Of a stretch of DNA of 64,000 nucleotides, positions 23,613-35,418 are shown piece after piece; the first letter of the stretch is position 1; every line of letters begins with the position of its first letter. The stretch comes from Siphonodentalium dalli (lineage: Eukaryota; Mollusca; Scaphopoda; Gadilida; Siphonodentaliidae), in NCBI GenBank assembly GCA_032622095.1, contig CP136067.1, positions 47,225,549-47,289,548 of the forward strand. Reading direction: 5' to 3'. Below the pieces are notes generated by a model, which made no database searches, was not told the origin of the DNA, and was given only the letters and a program-made list of their open reading frames with translations. The position numbers and the translations under genes were made by a program.

Positions 23613-23867
23613 AAATGTTAAGTACATAAAACATTATCCTAGTTCTGTACCATGTTCAACTGGCACAGTAGAAATATAATCTGACCAATTTTTTGTTGGT
23701 ATTCCAGTAGATGTGGACACAGTTCCAATAGACTCAGGCTCAGATCAATCATTGGTTGAACCGGAACTTGATGGGAGGACATCAAGCTATGTAGATTTCA
23801 GACGACCAAGGGGGCATATTAAAGAAAATAAGAATCCTGATTTTGTATATTATTAGTAGGGGTAGGA

Positions 23868-24034
23868 TGTGGTATCTTATTGTCAATTTATATGCAAGAG
23901 CAATAACTCTATTATGTTTTGATTGAGGTGAGGGGAGCTTGAACTTCCGGAAAGAATAGACCTCGTGCTTTTATTTGATCTGATTAATAAACGATAATTA
24001 AGAAGGACTTTGATTGTAATTAATAGATACAACA
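23868..24034 (+). repeat. 3' LTR of element A
   Basis: 167 bp with TG...CA ends. It is followed directly by ATAAC, the target duplication, and then the LINE frame resumes. Confidence 0.93.
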
Positions 24035-24255
24035 ATAACCCTGTTGAGTTGCCTGGCTAAACTTTTCACAAGCATCATTAGTGAACGAATATGCAGTTTT
24101 CTCTCTGCAAATAAAATTCAGAGAGCCAGGCAGGTTTCAGAAAAGGCTATTCGACTGTTGATCACATATTCTCACTCCATACAATCACACACTTAATTAA
24201 GGCCACTAAAAAGAAACTGTATTGCGCATTCGTTGACTTCTCGAGGGCATTTGAT
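24035..24255 (+). pseudogene. LINE ORF2 piece 2 (RT middle)
   Basis: Encodes ITLLSCLAKLFTSIISER, then after a frameshift near 24112, QAGFRKGYSTVDHIFSLHTI and LYCAFVDFSRAFD, which includes the first catalytic Asp region. It ends at the CATTTGAT duplication of the foldback element. Confidence 0.85.
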
Positions 24256-25224
24256 GGGACATGACAATCTGCGGGATGGGATGGGATATGGGATAAAGCG
24301 ACAATCTGCGGGACAGAATTTCAAATTGCTTGGGACGGCCGATATCTCGAGGAATACAAGGCGTAGGGGGCTCATTTTGGTGCCTAACGAAAGGCCCACA
24401 TTCGCCCTATCCACACATATTAACCACGCCACTGACCGGACACCAGAAGTTGCATTATTTGATCGACAACTGACCTAACATGGGGTGGAATTTGGGATAG
24501 AATGACAATCTGCGGGACAGGATTTTCAAATTGCGTGGGACGGTCGATATATCGAGGAATACAGCGCGTAGAGGGCTCCTTTTGGTATCTCACGAAAGGT
24601 CCACATTCGCCCCATCCACACATATTAACCGCGCCACTGACCGGACACCGGAAGTTATATTATTCGGTCGACAACTGACCTAACATAAAATGCCACAAAC
24701 ACGAAAAACTGCGTTCGACATTAATGTTTAAAATTTAGATTTATCGATGAATACGCTAGCAAACAACAAGTTTTGGGTATCAAATAACGCAGTGGAATAC
24801 TGTGCATTCGTTTTTGGCTACAATATGGCTGCGAATATTGTAATGGCGAACACGCAAACACGCGCCGATAGAACAGCTAAAAATAGACTCGATGTTTACA
24901 ATTACAGGATCGATTTCAGCTGGTATATTCTAATTAATGGGGCGTATGGTATATCAAAATGTAGGATTAGACACAGGGAATGTATTTTATTTAAATGGGT
25001 CCACCAGGCGGTGAAATTGTTGCAGAAATTCGCTCCAAGATATTCGCACTTATTTTTATTTCAGTTGTGACTAAAAGCCCAGATGCCGGAGCCCGGCGAC
25101 TAAAAGCCAAGTTACAAAATAGATCAACTGGTTTGAACGAATGAATATGTCAATGGTAAGACTATTCAAAAGAATATTCAAATCAAATAGTGTTTATAGA
25201 CTTAAAAACTTATGTGTCCGCCAT

Positions 25225-26398
25225 TCATATGCGGTGGAGGTTCTCATATTATCTGCCAGTCATACGCGGGGGGAGGTTCTCATATGAATATATTATCTGC
25301 CGGTCATACGCGGTGGAGGTTCATATTATCCGCCGGTCATACGCGAGGGAAGTTCTCATATTATCCTCCGGTCATACGCGGGGGAGGTTCTGATATGAAC
25401 ATATTATCCGCCAGTCATACGCGGTGGAGGTTCATATTATCCACCGGTCATACGCGAGGGAGGTTCTCATATTATCCTCCGGTCATACGTTGGGGAGTTT
25501 CTCATATGAACATATTATCTGCCGGTCATACGCGAGGGAGGTTCTCATATTATCCACCGGTCATATGCGAGGGAGGTTCTCATATTATCCTCCGGTCATA
25601 CGTAGGGGAGGTTCTCATATATATGAACATATTATCCGCTGGTAATACACGGTGGAGGTTCATATTATCCGCCAGTCATACGCGAGGGAGGTTCTCATAT
25701 TATCCTCCGGTCATACGTGGGGGAGGTTCTGATATGAACATATTATCCGCCGGTCATACTCGGTGGATGTTCATATTATTCACCGGTCATATGTAGGGGA
25801 GGTTCTCATATGAACATATTATCCGCTGGTCATATGCGGTGGAGGTTCTCATATGGACATATTATCCGCCGGTCATATGCGATGGAGGTTATCATATTAT
25901 CCTCCAGTATACGTGGGGGAGGTTCTCATATTATCCTCCGGTCATACGTGGGGGAGGTTCTCATATGAACATATTATCCACCGGTCATACGCGAGGGAGG
26001 TTCTCATATTATCCTCCGGTCATACGTTGGGGAGGTTCTCATATGAACATATTATCCGCCGGTCATACGCGGGGAGGTTCTCATATGAACATATTATCCG
26101 CCAGTCATACGCGGGGGAGGTTCTCATATTATCCTCCAGTCATACGTAGAGGAGGTTCTCATATGAACATATTATCTGTCGGTCATACGCGGTGGATGTT
26201 CATATTATCCGCCAGTCATACGCGAGAGAGGTTCTCATGTGAACATATTATCCACCGGTCATACGCGGGGGAGGTTCTCATATTATCCTCCGGTCATACG
26301 TAGGGGAGGTTCTCATATGAACATATTATCCGCCTGTCATACGCGGTGGAGGTTCATATTATCCGCCGGTCATACGCGAGGGAGGTTCTCATATTACC
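25225..26398 (+). repeat. Inner tandem repeats of left foldback arm
   Basis: About 30 copies of GGAGGTTCTCATATTATCCG-CCGGTCATACGCGG, with a frequent longer form carrying ATGAACAT. Stop-free frames across it are repeat artefacts. Confidence 0.9.
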
Positions 26399-26407
26399 TC
26401 AAATCAA

Positions 26408-27560
26408 ATGAGGATAATATGAGAACGTCCACCGCGTATGATCGGCAGATGATATGTTCATATGCAAACCTCCCCCGCGTATAACCGGCGTATAATATGA
26501 GAACCTCCCTTGCGTATGACTGGCATATAATATAAACCTCCACCGCGTATGACCGTCGCATGATATTTTCATATGAGAACCTCCCCCGCATATGACCGGA
26601 AATTAATATGAGAACCTCCCTTGCGTATGTCCATCGGATAATATAAACCTCCACTGCGTATGACCGGCGAATAATATGAGAACCTACCCGCATTTGACCG
26701 GCGGATAATATGTTCATATGAGAACCTCCCCCGCGTATGACCGGCGATAATATGTTCATATGAGAACCTCCCTCGCGTTTGACCGGCGGATAATATGTTC
26801 ATATGAGAACCTCCCCAACATATGACCGGAGGATAATATGAGAACCTCCCTCGCGTATGACCGGTGGATAATATGTTCATATGAGAACCTCCATTGCTTA
26901 TGACCGGTGGATAATATGTTCATATTAGAACCTCCCCCATGTATGACCGGAGGATAATATGAGAACCTCCTCCACGTATGACTAGAGGATAATATGAGAA
27001 CCTCCCTCGCGTATGACCGGTGGATAATATGAGAACCTCCCTCGCATATTAACGGCGGATAATATGTTCATATGAGAACCTCCACCGCGTATGACCGGCG
27101 GATAATATGTTCATATGAGAACCTCCCCTACGTATGACCGGTGGATAATATGAACCTCCACCGCGTATGATAGGCGGATAATATGTTCATATCAGGACCT
27201 CCCCCACGTATGACCGGTGGATAATATGAGAACCTCCCTCGCGTATGACCAGCGGATAATATGTTCATATGAGAACCTCACCAACGTATGACTGGAGGAT
27301 AATATGAGAACCTCCCTTGCGTATGACTGCTGGATAATATGAATCTCCACCGCGTATGACCGGCGGATAATATGTTCATATCAGAACCTCCCCCATGTAT
27401 GACCGGAGGATAATATGAGAAATTCCCTCGCGTATGACCGGCGGATAATATGAACCTCCACTGCGTATGACCGGCAGATAATATGTTCATATGAGAACCT
27501 CCCCCGCGTATGACTGGCAGATAATATGAGAACCTCCACCGCATATGAATGGCGGACACA
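26408..27560 (-). repeat. Inner tandem repeats of right foldback arm
   Basis: Reverse complement of the left set (TATGACCGGCGGATAATATG, GAGAACCTCC). From the outside inward, the variant order agrees with the left arm at least over the outermost units I compared. Confidence 0.9.
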
Positions 27561-28527
27561 TAAGTTTTTAAGTCTATAAACACTATTTGATTTGAATATT
27601 CTTTTGAATAGTCTTACCATTGACATATTCATTCGTTCAAACCAGTTGATCTATTTTGTAACTTGGCTTTTAGTCGCCGGGCTCCGGCATCTGGGCTTTT
27701 AGTCACAACTGAAATAAAAATAAGTGCGAATATCTTGGAGCGAATTTCTGCAACAATTTCACCGCCTGGTGGACCCATTTAAAAAATAAATACATTCCCT
27801 GTGTCTAATCCTACATTTTGATATACCATACGCCCCATTATTTTGAATATACCAGCTGAAATCGATCCTGTAATTGTAAACATCGAGTCTATTTTTAGCT
27901 CTTTTATCGGCGCGTGTTTGCGTGTTCGCCATTACAATATTCGCACTAAAACAGCCATATTGTAGCTAAAAATGAATGCACAGTATTCCATTGCGTTATT
28001 TGATACCTAAAACTTGTTGTTTGCTAGCGTATTCATCGAGAAATCTAAATTCTAAACATTAATGTCGAACACAGTTTTTCGTGTTTGTGACATTTTATGT
28101 TAGGTCAGTTGTCGACCGAATAATGTAACTTCCGGAGTCCGGTCAGTGGCGTGGTTAATATGTGTGGATGGGGCGAATGTGGACATTTCGTTAGACACCA
28201 AAAGGAGCCCTCTACGCACTGTATTCCTCGAGATATCGGCCGTCCCACGCAATTTGAAAATCCTGTCCCGCAGATTGTCATTCTATCCCAAATTCCACCC
28301 CATGTTAGGTCAGTTGTCGATCAAATAATGCAACTTCTGGTGTCCGGTCAGTGGCGGGGTTAATATGTGTGGATAGGACGAATGTGGGCCTTTCGTTAGA
28401 CACCAAAATGAGCCCCCTACGCATTGTATTCCTCGAGATATCGGCCGTCCCACGCAATTTGAAATTCTGTCCCGCAGATTGTCGTTTTGTCCCATATCCC
28501 ATCCCATACCGCAGATTGTCATGTCCC

Positions 28528-30053
28528 CATTTGATTCAGTCTGGAGGATCGGCCTATGGGAAAATCTTATACGATATAATATAACAGGGAAGGTACTAAA
28601 TGTCATTAAAGGGATGTACAATGACCTTAAGTTATGCGTTAGCGTAGACAACCAACATTCAGATTATTTTTGCTCAAATATTGGCCTAAAACAGGGAGAT
28701 AACTTATCACCGATACTTTATGCCCTGTATGTTAACGAACTGGAACAGTACATGAGCGAAAAGGGATGTCAGGGCATCGATGTGGGAAAGTTGGGCGCTT
28801 TCGATACTGGCATTTATGCCAAACTCTTTCTTCTCATATATGCATATGACACAGCCTTAATGGCGAATTCTAGCGACGGCCTGCAGAATGCACTCGATGC
28901 ATTTTCCGATTAAAGTAAAGCTTGGGGACTTAACATTAACGCATCGAAAACAAAAGTATTGATATTTGGCAGAACTACCCCTGCGTCTAAGAAGCTTGCG
29001 TTTAACATATCAAACCAATACCTCGAAGTTGTTGACAGTTACAAGTATCTCGGAACACACTTTCATAAAAATGGTAATTTCGCGAAAGAAAGAAACATGA
29101 GATGCCTTCAAGCAAAAAATGCTATGTACGCAGCTTTAAACAAAATGCGAACAAATACACTCAGTATCATGACAACCTTAGAGCTATACGAGAAATCAAT
29201 CATTCCAATTATGACATATGGGGCGGAAATTTGGTCACATGAAAATCTGAGATGTTTTGAGAAACTTGAGCTCTGGTTTCTAAAATTTATTTTGGGGCTA
29301 AAAACTTCAACGCCCTCAGCATTTGTATATGGCGAAACTGGCATGTTCCCAATTACCCTTAAACTGAAACTTCGCGCCCTGTCATATTGGGGAAGAATAT
29401 TTATATGGAATGCCATCGAATGCCTTTAACCTTTAATATTGTATTATGTTCTATATTCAATATATTTAAATAATAAATGCAACAACCCATGGATCAAAAA
29501 CATAGAACACACTGTTAACAAACTTGGCATGGGATACATCTGGAAAGATCAGTCCCTGAATTCTTTGAATCGATTCACCACAAATGTTAAAAACGGGTAT
29601 AGAAGATGTTTTATTCAAGAATGGAGAGGCACCATGTCCATATCAAATAAATATGCATTCTATCGAATTATTAAGATAAACTTCGGTCGTGAGACATACA
29701 TATCGAGTATATACAATAACTTAGTAACCGCCATGTTACGGTTCAGGAGCAGAAATCACTACTTACCAGTTGAATCGGGATCATGGGTAGGTTCAGATTA
29801 CTCAGACAGAAAGTGTACTCTATGTAACTTAGAACTCAGTGATGAATTCCATGTAATTTTAAAATGCCCTGTATTTCAGACTCTACGAGAGAGATATATA
29901 AAACCCTACTTCTACCGAAAACCGAATATTATTAAATTGAATGAACTATTCAATTCGGGAAAGGGGAAGAGAACACAAAATCTTTCTTTATTCATTAAAA
30001 GGGTTATGCCATTCTTTAGGCTCTCCCGAGGCATACTATACCGCCCACGTTAG
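28528..30053 (+). pseudogene. LINE ORF2 piece 3 (RT palm, thumb and C-terminus)
   Basis: One frame with two in-frame stops (28911 and 29427). It encodes SVWRIGLWENL, GLKQGDNLSPILYALYVNEL, the catalytic box as YAYDTALMA, then KTKVLIFGR, YKYLGTHFHKNG, YGAEIWSHEN, and a C-terminal CTLCNLELSDEFHVILKC motif. The family catalytic box is F/YADD. Here the first Asp is Tyr (GAT to TAT), so the enzyme would be dead even without the stops. Confidence 0.88.
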
Positions 30054-30250
30054 GACACCGCCATGGGTTGTTGAATTAAATAACTGTTGAATTTCAATAT
30101 ATATTGTGTACAATCTTGCACATAATAATCACTCAGAACTCCTCATGCATCGCACACTGTATAATATATATGTATTGTTATATTGTAATTATGCACATAC
30201 TCTGTGATATATAACATGATGAAGAGTAATTAAATTGAATTGAATTGAAA

Positions 30251-30588
30251 ATTGTGTATTAATTGTGTCTCAATTATGTATTTTATATATACGACGATTT
30301 GAGTGAAATTAAATATATCTACCTGTTACAACATCAGTTGAAAAATGTCCAACCATACGCCGTGTTAGTTTGGAATTTTCCAACCGTTGAATAGTTTGAG
30401 GTACAAGCTGGAGATTTCATCACAATGGGGAGGTTCAAATGGAATTTCTCGGTCTGGGATATTTCTGTCTTCTAATAAATTTGCCGTGCGACTTAGCGGT
30501 CAAACTCCCAAAATAAATTGAAAAGTGAGAAAATAAATACTCAATGTTTTTGTCAAAAAAACAAATTTAACATTAATACTGCTTAGAA

Positions 30589-30619
<31 letters not shown>

Positions 30620-31491
30620 TAGTTAATATAGCGTAAATACATTGACGTCCTCTAAAACGATTACAAGTATAATACAACATGACGTATATGTTAAAACAAT
30701 ACATATATACAAGCAACACAATCTAAATAAAAAAATGCCAGTTAAATGAGGAAGATCAGGTGATAAAACACTACTATCAGCATGATATTAACAACGTATA
30801 ATATAGGGTCTAAACCTGCTCCGATTAAAAAAAAATAAAAAATAATAATAAAAGAAAAATAAAATTGCACACTGAAGTGTTAAAACGAGTTTGATGAAGT
30901 AACAAGTGTGATAAACGAGTAATTATTTGAGGTCTTTCTTTGCCACTTCTGCACCAAAATGTTCAACGAATAAATTGTTTTTAGTTGCCGCTTGAAGTCA
31001 TCGACAAACACTTCTGTATGGTTTTAATCAGAACTGGGTCCGGTCTATCTGATCGCTCGGTCTGATATGGACGCGATTCTTGTTAAATGGACATCAAATC
31101 AATTCTAATTAGCAGATCTCATGTCTTTTAGTGGCTTATGTTCAATCAATATATTTGTGATGTATTCCGGTGCCATTCCACACACACTGAATTAGTAAAA
31201 TATATATGCATCAAAATAAAATCAACCATTTAGATATATTATTATATAAAGTCATGCTATAATATCATTTAAACACAATATATTACATCCATCGGATTTA
31301 CTTTGGTCAAACAAATAATGGCAAAAGGCTATTTCAAATGGTCCGAAAAATATTGAGAATGACCCAAGTTTCCACCCCCACGGTGTTCTGATCCAGTGCA
31401 AACACTGGTGCACACCCGACGTATACCCTCTGGCCACGTTCGTGCATATATATTTTTTACTAATTCAAATATTGTAAAATATAACATATAA
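30251..31491. other. AT-rich DNA, 3' flank of the WSC gene
   Basis: Contains an AAT microsatellite at ~30588-30619 and A-rich runs near 30826-30860. It is downstream (minus strand) of the WSC gene stop, so part may be its 3' UTR. No canonical AATAAA was seen close to the stop. Confidence 0.4.
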
Positions 31492-31658
31492 TCATAGGCC
31501 AGTTCCGTAAATGCTGTTTACGGAAGAGGCCCCACACTTATAGACACCATTTCCAGAACAGCCTCTCCAGCAAGAACCCTGGGAGAGTTGCCCATATGCT
31601 CCGTACGTTAGCCCACAACGACAGCCCATTGAGTTCTGAACCCCAGCATACTTTTGGC
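31492..31658 (-). CDS. WSC-domain gene, exon 3 (terminal)
   Basis: The minus-strand acceptor TTTATTTCCAG precedes 31658. The exon runs to a TGA at 31494-31492. It encodes residues 139-193: QKYAGVQNSMGCRCGLTYG, then C168, C172 and C180, ending NSIYGTGL. This is the second half of a WSC domain (KYxGxQ...CxCG...Y...C...C...C......NSIY), four to five of its eight conserved cysteines. It is phase 1, matching exon 2. The protein ends directly after the domain. WSC domains are small disulphide-rich carbohydrate-binding modules of secreted or surface proteins. Confidence 0.85.
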
Positions 31659-31721
31659 CTGGAAATAAAGACATGAAAGTGCTGAAAAACATATCTCACA
31701 ACATCAACAATTTATTTAATA

Positions 31722-31991
31722 CAGTAATGCCCCAAATAATCTACTCCCCAAGGCAGAATTATGGGTAACTTTTCAGGATTTAGTCTCACTGAGAGCTTTC
31801 CGATGAATGACAACAAGCCATATTTCCGACTAAATCCTAAAAAGGCAGAATTATGGGTATATTTTCAGGATTTAGTCGGATTTAGTGAGAGCTTTTCGTT
31901 GAATGTCAACAAGCCATATTTCCGACTAAATCCTGAAAAGTTACCCATAATTCTGCTATGGTTAAGGAGTCGATTATTAAGGGCATTACTG
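31722..31991. mobile_element. Tc1/mariner-type MITE in intron 2
   Basis: 270 bp with terminal repeats CAGTAATGCCC and GGGCATTACTG, flanked by TA on both sides. Inside, GCAGAATTATGGGTAACTTT also recurs inverted, so the element folds almost completely. It sits 63 bp from the exon 3 acceptor. Confidence 0.85.
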
Positions 31992-32069
31992 TAAATGAGT
32001 CTTATCATCAGTTATAAATGGTCTGTTATTCATAAGGAGGAATGTTCAGGAACTATAAATATACGGAAG

Positions 32070-32131
32070 ATGGTGGTGGTGGTGGTGGTGGTGGTGGTGA
32101 TGGTGGTGATGGTGATGATGATGATGATGAT
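32070..32131 (+). repeat. TGG/TGA microsatellite
   Basis: TGG repeats grading into TGATGG and GAT repeats. Confidence 0.9.
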
Positions 32132-32218
32132 ATTACAAAAGTGGAGACATGGTTTTTTTTACTAAAAGCTGGCGATTTTTATTACAAAAGCGGAGACCTC
32201 ACTTTACAACAAAACCTG

Positions 32219-32338
32219 GCGATTTTTACTTCAAAAGTGGAGACCTACTTCAAAAGTGGTCAGTTACTTCAAAAGCTGGCGATTTTTACTTCAAAAGTGG
32301 AGACCTACTTCAAAAGTGGTCAGTTACTTCAAAAGCTG
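32219..32338 (+). repeat. 60-bp minisatellite, two exact copies plus relics
   Basis: A 60-bp unit beginning GATTTTTACTTCAAAAGTGG occurs twice in tandem. Diverged copies built on AAAAGTGGAGAC and AAAGCTGGCG precede it from ~32136. Confidence 0.85.
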
Positions 32339-32944
32339 GCGTAACAATCTTTCGATTGGAGAATAAACAATTCAGGCACAGCCCGCCGCACAGGCTCCTC
32401 GGAAAAAAAAAGCAAATATACCAGTATGTACAAAACTCGTATTTATGTATGAATATCATAATAGTCTTCACTGCATTATTAATTACTTGTAGCAATATTT
32501 GTCTAAAATATTAAGAAATATTAAGAGAAGGCTACTAATTATTTGAACAGAACGTAATTCCGCTCCACCATGTGATTTATCGTGCAAACATATTGCTAGC
32601 GGCATGGCGACTCCGTTGGAGTTAACGACTCACTGTACATGCCAACTTAATTAAAGCTAGATCCAGGTGTAGTAGATATTATTCGGTCAGCGGATCAAAT
32701 TTCACACGGTATATAAGTTCTGTGCAAATCGCTAAATACACGACATATACAAAATCAATACCCGATGTGGGTCGAAATATCCCAGCGAAAATAGGAAACT
32801 ATTCGACTTTTGATCGGGACGGTGGTATCATATATATGACGTTGGGTGTCCTGGTTGTTTCCGTGTGGGATTGACTAGCTCGTGTCCTTCTATGTATATC
32901 TTCTAGTTTGTATATTTATTGTTGATAGTTTATTCGATAGTTAA

Positions 32945-33250
32945 GGGGGAGGTAAAGTGACCAATTTTGAATGGGGATTTCCATGCAAATCTCCCCAGCA
33001 AAAGTTATATATGAAGCAGTTTTCTGTGAACTAAAGCAGATATAGCATTTAACTGGCGGTCGGGCTTGGTAAATAGGCAATTTTTGCTATAAATTTATTT
33101 TTGATAATTATTTTCTGGAATTACAACATCAATTTTCTAATGGAAGATATTCTAAGGCGACCCGCCAGAGAAATGTTTGCAACTCTGTAACTTTTGCTGT
33201 GGAGGTTTGCATGGAAATGCCCATTCAAAATTGGTCACTTGACCTCCTCC
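32945..33250. mobile_element. ~306-bp inverted-repeat MITE
   Basis: Arms of ~63 bp: GGGGGAGGTAAAGTGACCAA at the left and TTGGTCACTTGACCTCCTCC at the right, roughly 90% matching, also sharing CCATGCAAA and AGCAAAAGTTA. The target duplication is not clear. It abuts the next element. Confidence 0.75.
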
Positions 33251-33251
33251 T

Positions 33252-33806
33252 TCGTGTGACCGACTTCGTCCGGGCTATCTAGGGATTTCTTTGTGGTCGC
33301 CTCCGTCTGGGCAGAATAAACAACGTCGGTCTAAAAACATACCTGTATGAGCGTATATGAGCGAGGTCAAGGTCACGGTCGCACGTGACCCGCCCATATT
33401 GTTCCCGGGATCAAAGTAGGCCTACATACCAAATTTGAGTGGATCGGTCGGGGTCTTACTTTGATCCCGGGAACAATATGGGCCGGTCCAATTTTCACGT
33501 GCAACCGTGTCCTTGACCTTGACCTCGCTTGTATACGCTCATATAGGCATGTTTCTGGACCTCGACCGATCCGACTCAAATTTGGTATATATAATTTGAT
33601 CCCCGGAACAATATGGGCGGGTCCAGTTTCACGTGCGACCGTGTCCTTGACCTTGACATTGACCTCGCTCATATACGCTCATATAAGCATGTTTCTGGAC
33701 CGATCGAACAATAGTTTTCCAGACACTGTATATCCTGCACAGACGGAGGCGATCACAAAAAAATCCCTAAATAGCCGGGACGAAGTCGGGAACATCAGCT
33801 AGTATA
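33252..33806. repeat. Two pearl-like elements fused in inverted orientation
   Basis: The left head GACCGACTTCGTCCGGGCT with CTAGGGATTT is mirrored at the right by AAATCCCTAAATAGCCGGGA and CGAAGTCGGGAACATCAGCT. Inside, GTTCCCGGGATCAAAGTA and ACCAAATTTGAGTGGATCGG recur in both orientations. The subunit carries TCAAGGTCA like the element at 8677. Confidence 0.75.
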
Positions 33807-34679
33807 TCAAATAATCCTGTCAGATAGTGGAAGGCTAATTTCGGCAAATTTCAGTTGCAGAATAATTTATTGAAGCAAAAGGACTTAAGGCACTCTTATT
33901 GGGCAAATGCAGGGGAAAATATGTAAAACGTCACCACTATAAGAGGAACATGCAGTTTTTCGATACGGTATACGAGTGCTGTCGCGGACGGATAGAACGA
34001 GAGACAAACCCATTTACACATCGTGTCGTTCTGTGTTTATTACACGCTTCGCATCCTAGAATCCGTGCATTAAAGATACAGGATTAGAAGGTTTATTTAG
34101 GCTCATACAGGGCGTGTTCGTCATGTGTGATGATTCTTTTATTTAAATAGTTCCAGTTTCATGGTTGAGGCGAACGTCATGAACGTCAACGAGATGCGTG
34201 TGGATTTACGGATTTGTAAATATGGAACAGCAATAACAATGTACTTCTATGAACAAGCGTGTAATAAGCTCAAATATCTTAGTCAGAATATGATTTTCAG
34301 AATATTGTTTCAATGCTTTGAACTTGTATTTAACTTTTTGATCGCATTAGACTAATTTTACTTTTACCCGTAAGTCCAATGTAACAGTAATATTGACATC
34401 TCATTATCTGAGCGTTATTAATAATGAAAATAAGAACAAAGTCTATCTATTTATCCATATTGTCTTATGTCCCTAAATATACTTCACTGTCCATAGTAAA
34501 CGGAGACACAGATCTTATAAATAGATCGTCGTTGGCATCCTATAGAACATTATACGTAATCACGGTGGGGAATCGCGTGGTTTCGAGTTGATGAGTAGTC
34601 AACGCATTCAAAATAACCGAGGCTATCGAAAGCGCGACCAGAAACGAAGAAAAGGTAATAATCTTAAGATATGTCAGAT
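33807..34679. other. Unassigned intronic DNA
   Basis: Lies in intron 2 of the WSC gene. No exon-like frame with cysteine pattern or repeat copy was recognised. Confidence 0.35.
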
Positions 34680-34999
34680 TACATAGGTCGCCTCGCATAT
34701 ATAACAGAATGCATTGGCCTAACAATTTTTTATCATTTTTTTTAAATAAATGTTTCTGACAATTTTTAGGACATAAAATAAAAAACATCCATTACCCTGC
34801 AGAGAGCCCCACACATATATAGAAGCATATAGAAGAGTGTCGTCTGCTCATGTTTGTCTGGGGCTCTGTATGGGTGAAATTATAAAATTGTTAAAGAATA
34901 CAAGAAAATATTATTAAAATTGTTAGGCCAATGCATTCACTTATATATGCGAGGCGAGCTTTGGTCGACTCGCATATATAAGAGAATGCATTGGCACAG
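34680..34999. mobile_element. Decayed copy of the hairpin MITE
   Basis: AGGTCGCCTCGCATATATAA with GCATTGGCC at the left and a complete hairpin GCCAATGCATTC...GAATGCATTGGC at 34926-34995. A second insert (AGAGAGCCCCA...TGGGGCTCTGT, ~34800-34867) sits inside. Outer TTAA ends are lost. Confidence 0.7.
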
Positions 35000-35418
35000 G
35001 GTAAAAAAAATCCCGACTTCCGACTGGATTTGATATTACATAGTATTTTGTCAGCTACGAGCAGATGCTATACATTTTTTCAAACAAGCTGATACATATT
35101 TGTGTCAAAATTCACATTTATTATTTGCTCTAACATTTCGACAAAGTTGTGAGTCGGATGATTCTCCAAGATGTATGGACTGATGTATTCCATGCACCTC
35201 CGACCGGCAGCTTTGGCCAGAATGTTATATAAAACCACTGCTGTATATATATATATATAGCATACGCTCGTAACAGTCAAAATGCTATGCTTTATGTCAG
35301 TTCATCATATATTATGTTATTCGCGCGTTTGCACCAGCCTCGGCCATTTTGTATGCGTGGTACTCACCCAACCTCAAAACCACATGATTCCACACCGTGC
35401 ATCTGGAAAATTGCTTAA

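Larger units (their letters stand above)
20702..24034 (+). mobile_element. Ty3/Gypsy-type LTR retrotransposon A, internally deleted
   Basis: Two 167-bp LTRs starting TG (TA in the left copy) and ending CA flank gag, RNase H and integrase remnants. Five-base target duplication ATAAC on both sides. A primer-site-like TTGGCGACGAGG starts two bases after the left LTR. A purine tract GGGGTAGGA (23859-23867) ends at the right LTR. Protease and reverse transcriptase are missing, and two MITEs sit in the remaining coding sequence. Non-autonomous and dead. Confidence 0.93.
24256..28527. mobile_element. 4.27-kb foldback transposon with ~2.1-kb inverted arms
   Basis: Ends are GGGACATGACAATCTGCGGG and its complement. 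CATTTGAT (8 bp) is duplicated on both sides, and the LINE frame rejoins when it is removed. Each arm has three zones: an outer pair of ~195-bp subrepeats with ACAATCTGCGGGACAG (24300-24690; mirrored 28090-28490), a ~500-bp unique zone (to ~25220; mirrored 27560-28090), and an inner zone of ~34-43-bp tandem repeats. The arms match in order, not just in repeat type. The turn is at ~26400. This is the layout of foldback elements of fly FB and sea urchin TU type. No transposase frame was found, so it would need help in trans. Confidence 0.92.
20380..30250 (+). mobile_element. CR1/L2-like LINE interrupted by an LTR element and a foldback element
   Basis: One LINE ORF2 is split into 20380-20701, 24035-24255 and 28528-30053, with a 3' UTR to ~30250 ending ATTAAATTGAATTGAATTGA. 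Each gap is bounded by a perfect target duplication: ATAAC at 20697-20701 and 24035-24039, and CATTTGAT at 24248-24255 and 28528-28535. The protein frame rejoins across each. The 5' end is truncated near 20380. The family is judged from RT motifs and the C-terminal CTLC...H...C motif. Confidence 0.9.

Noticed and set aside
24747-25070. 107-codon frame in the foldback arm
   Set aside because: Not kept in the mirrored arm and no recognisable domain.
25190-27583. CRISPR-like look of ~35-bp direct repeats, and long frames across them
   Set aside because: There are no unique spacers and no cas genes. The repeats are adjacent variants mirrored in two arms of a foldback element in eukaryotic DNA.
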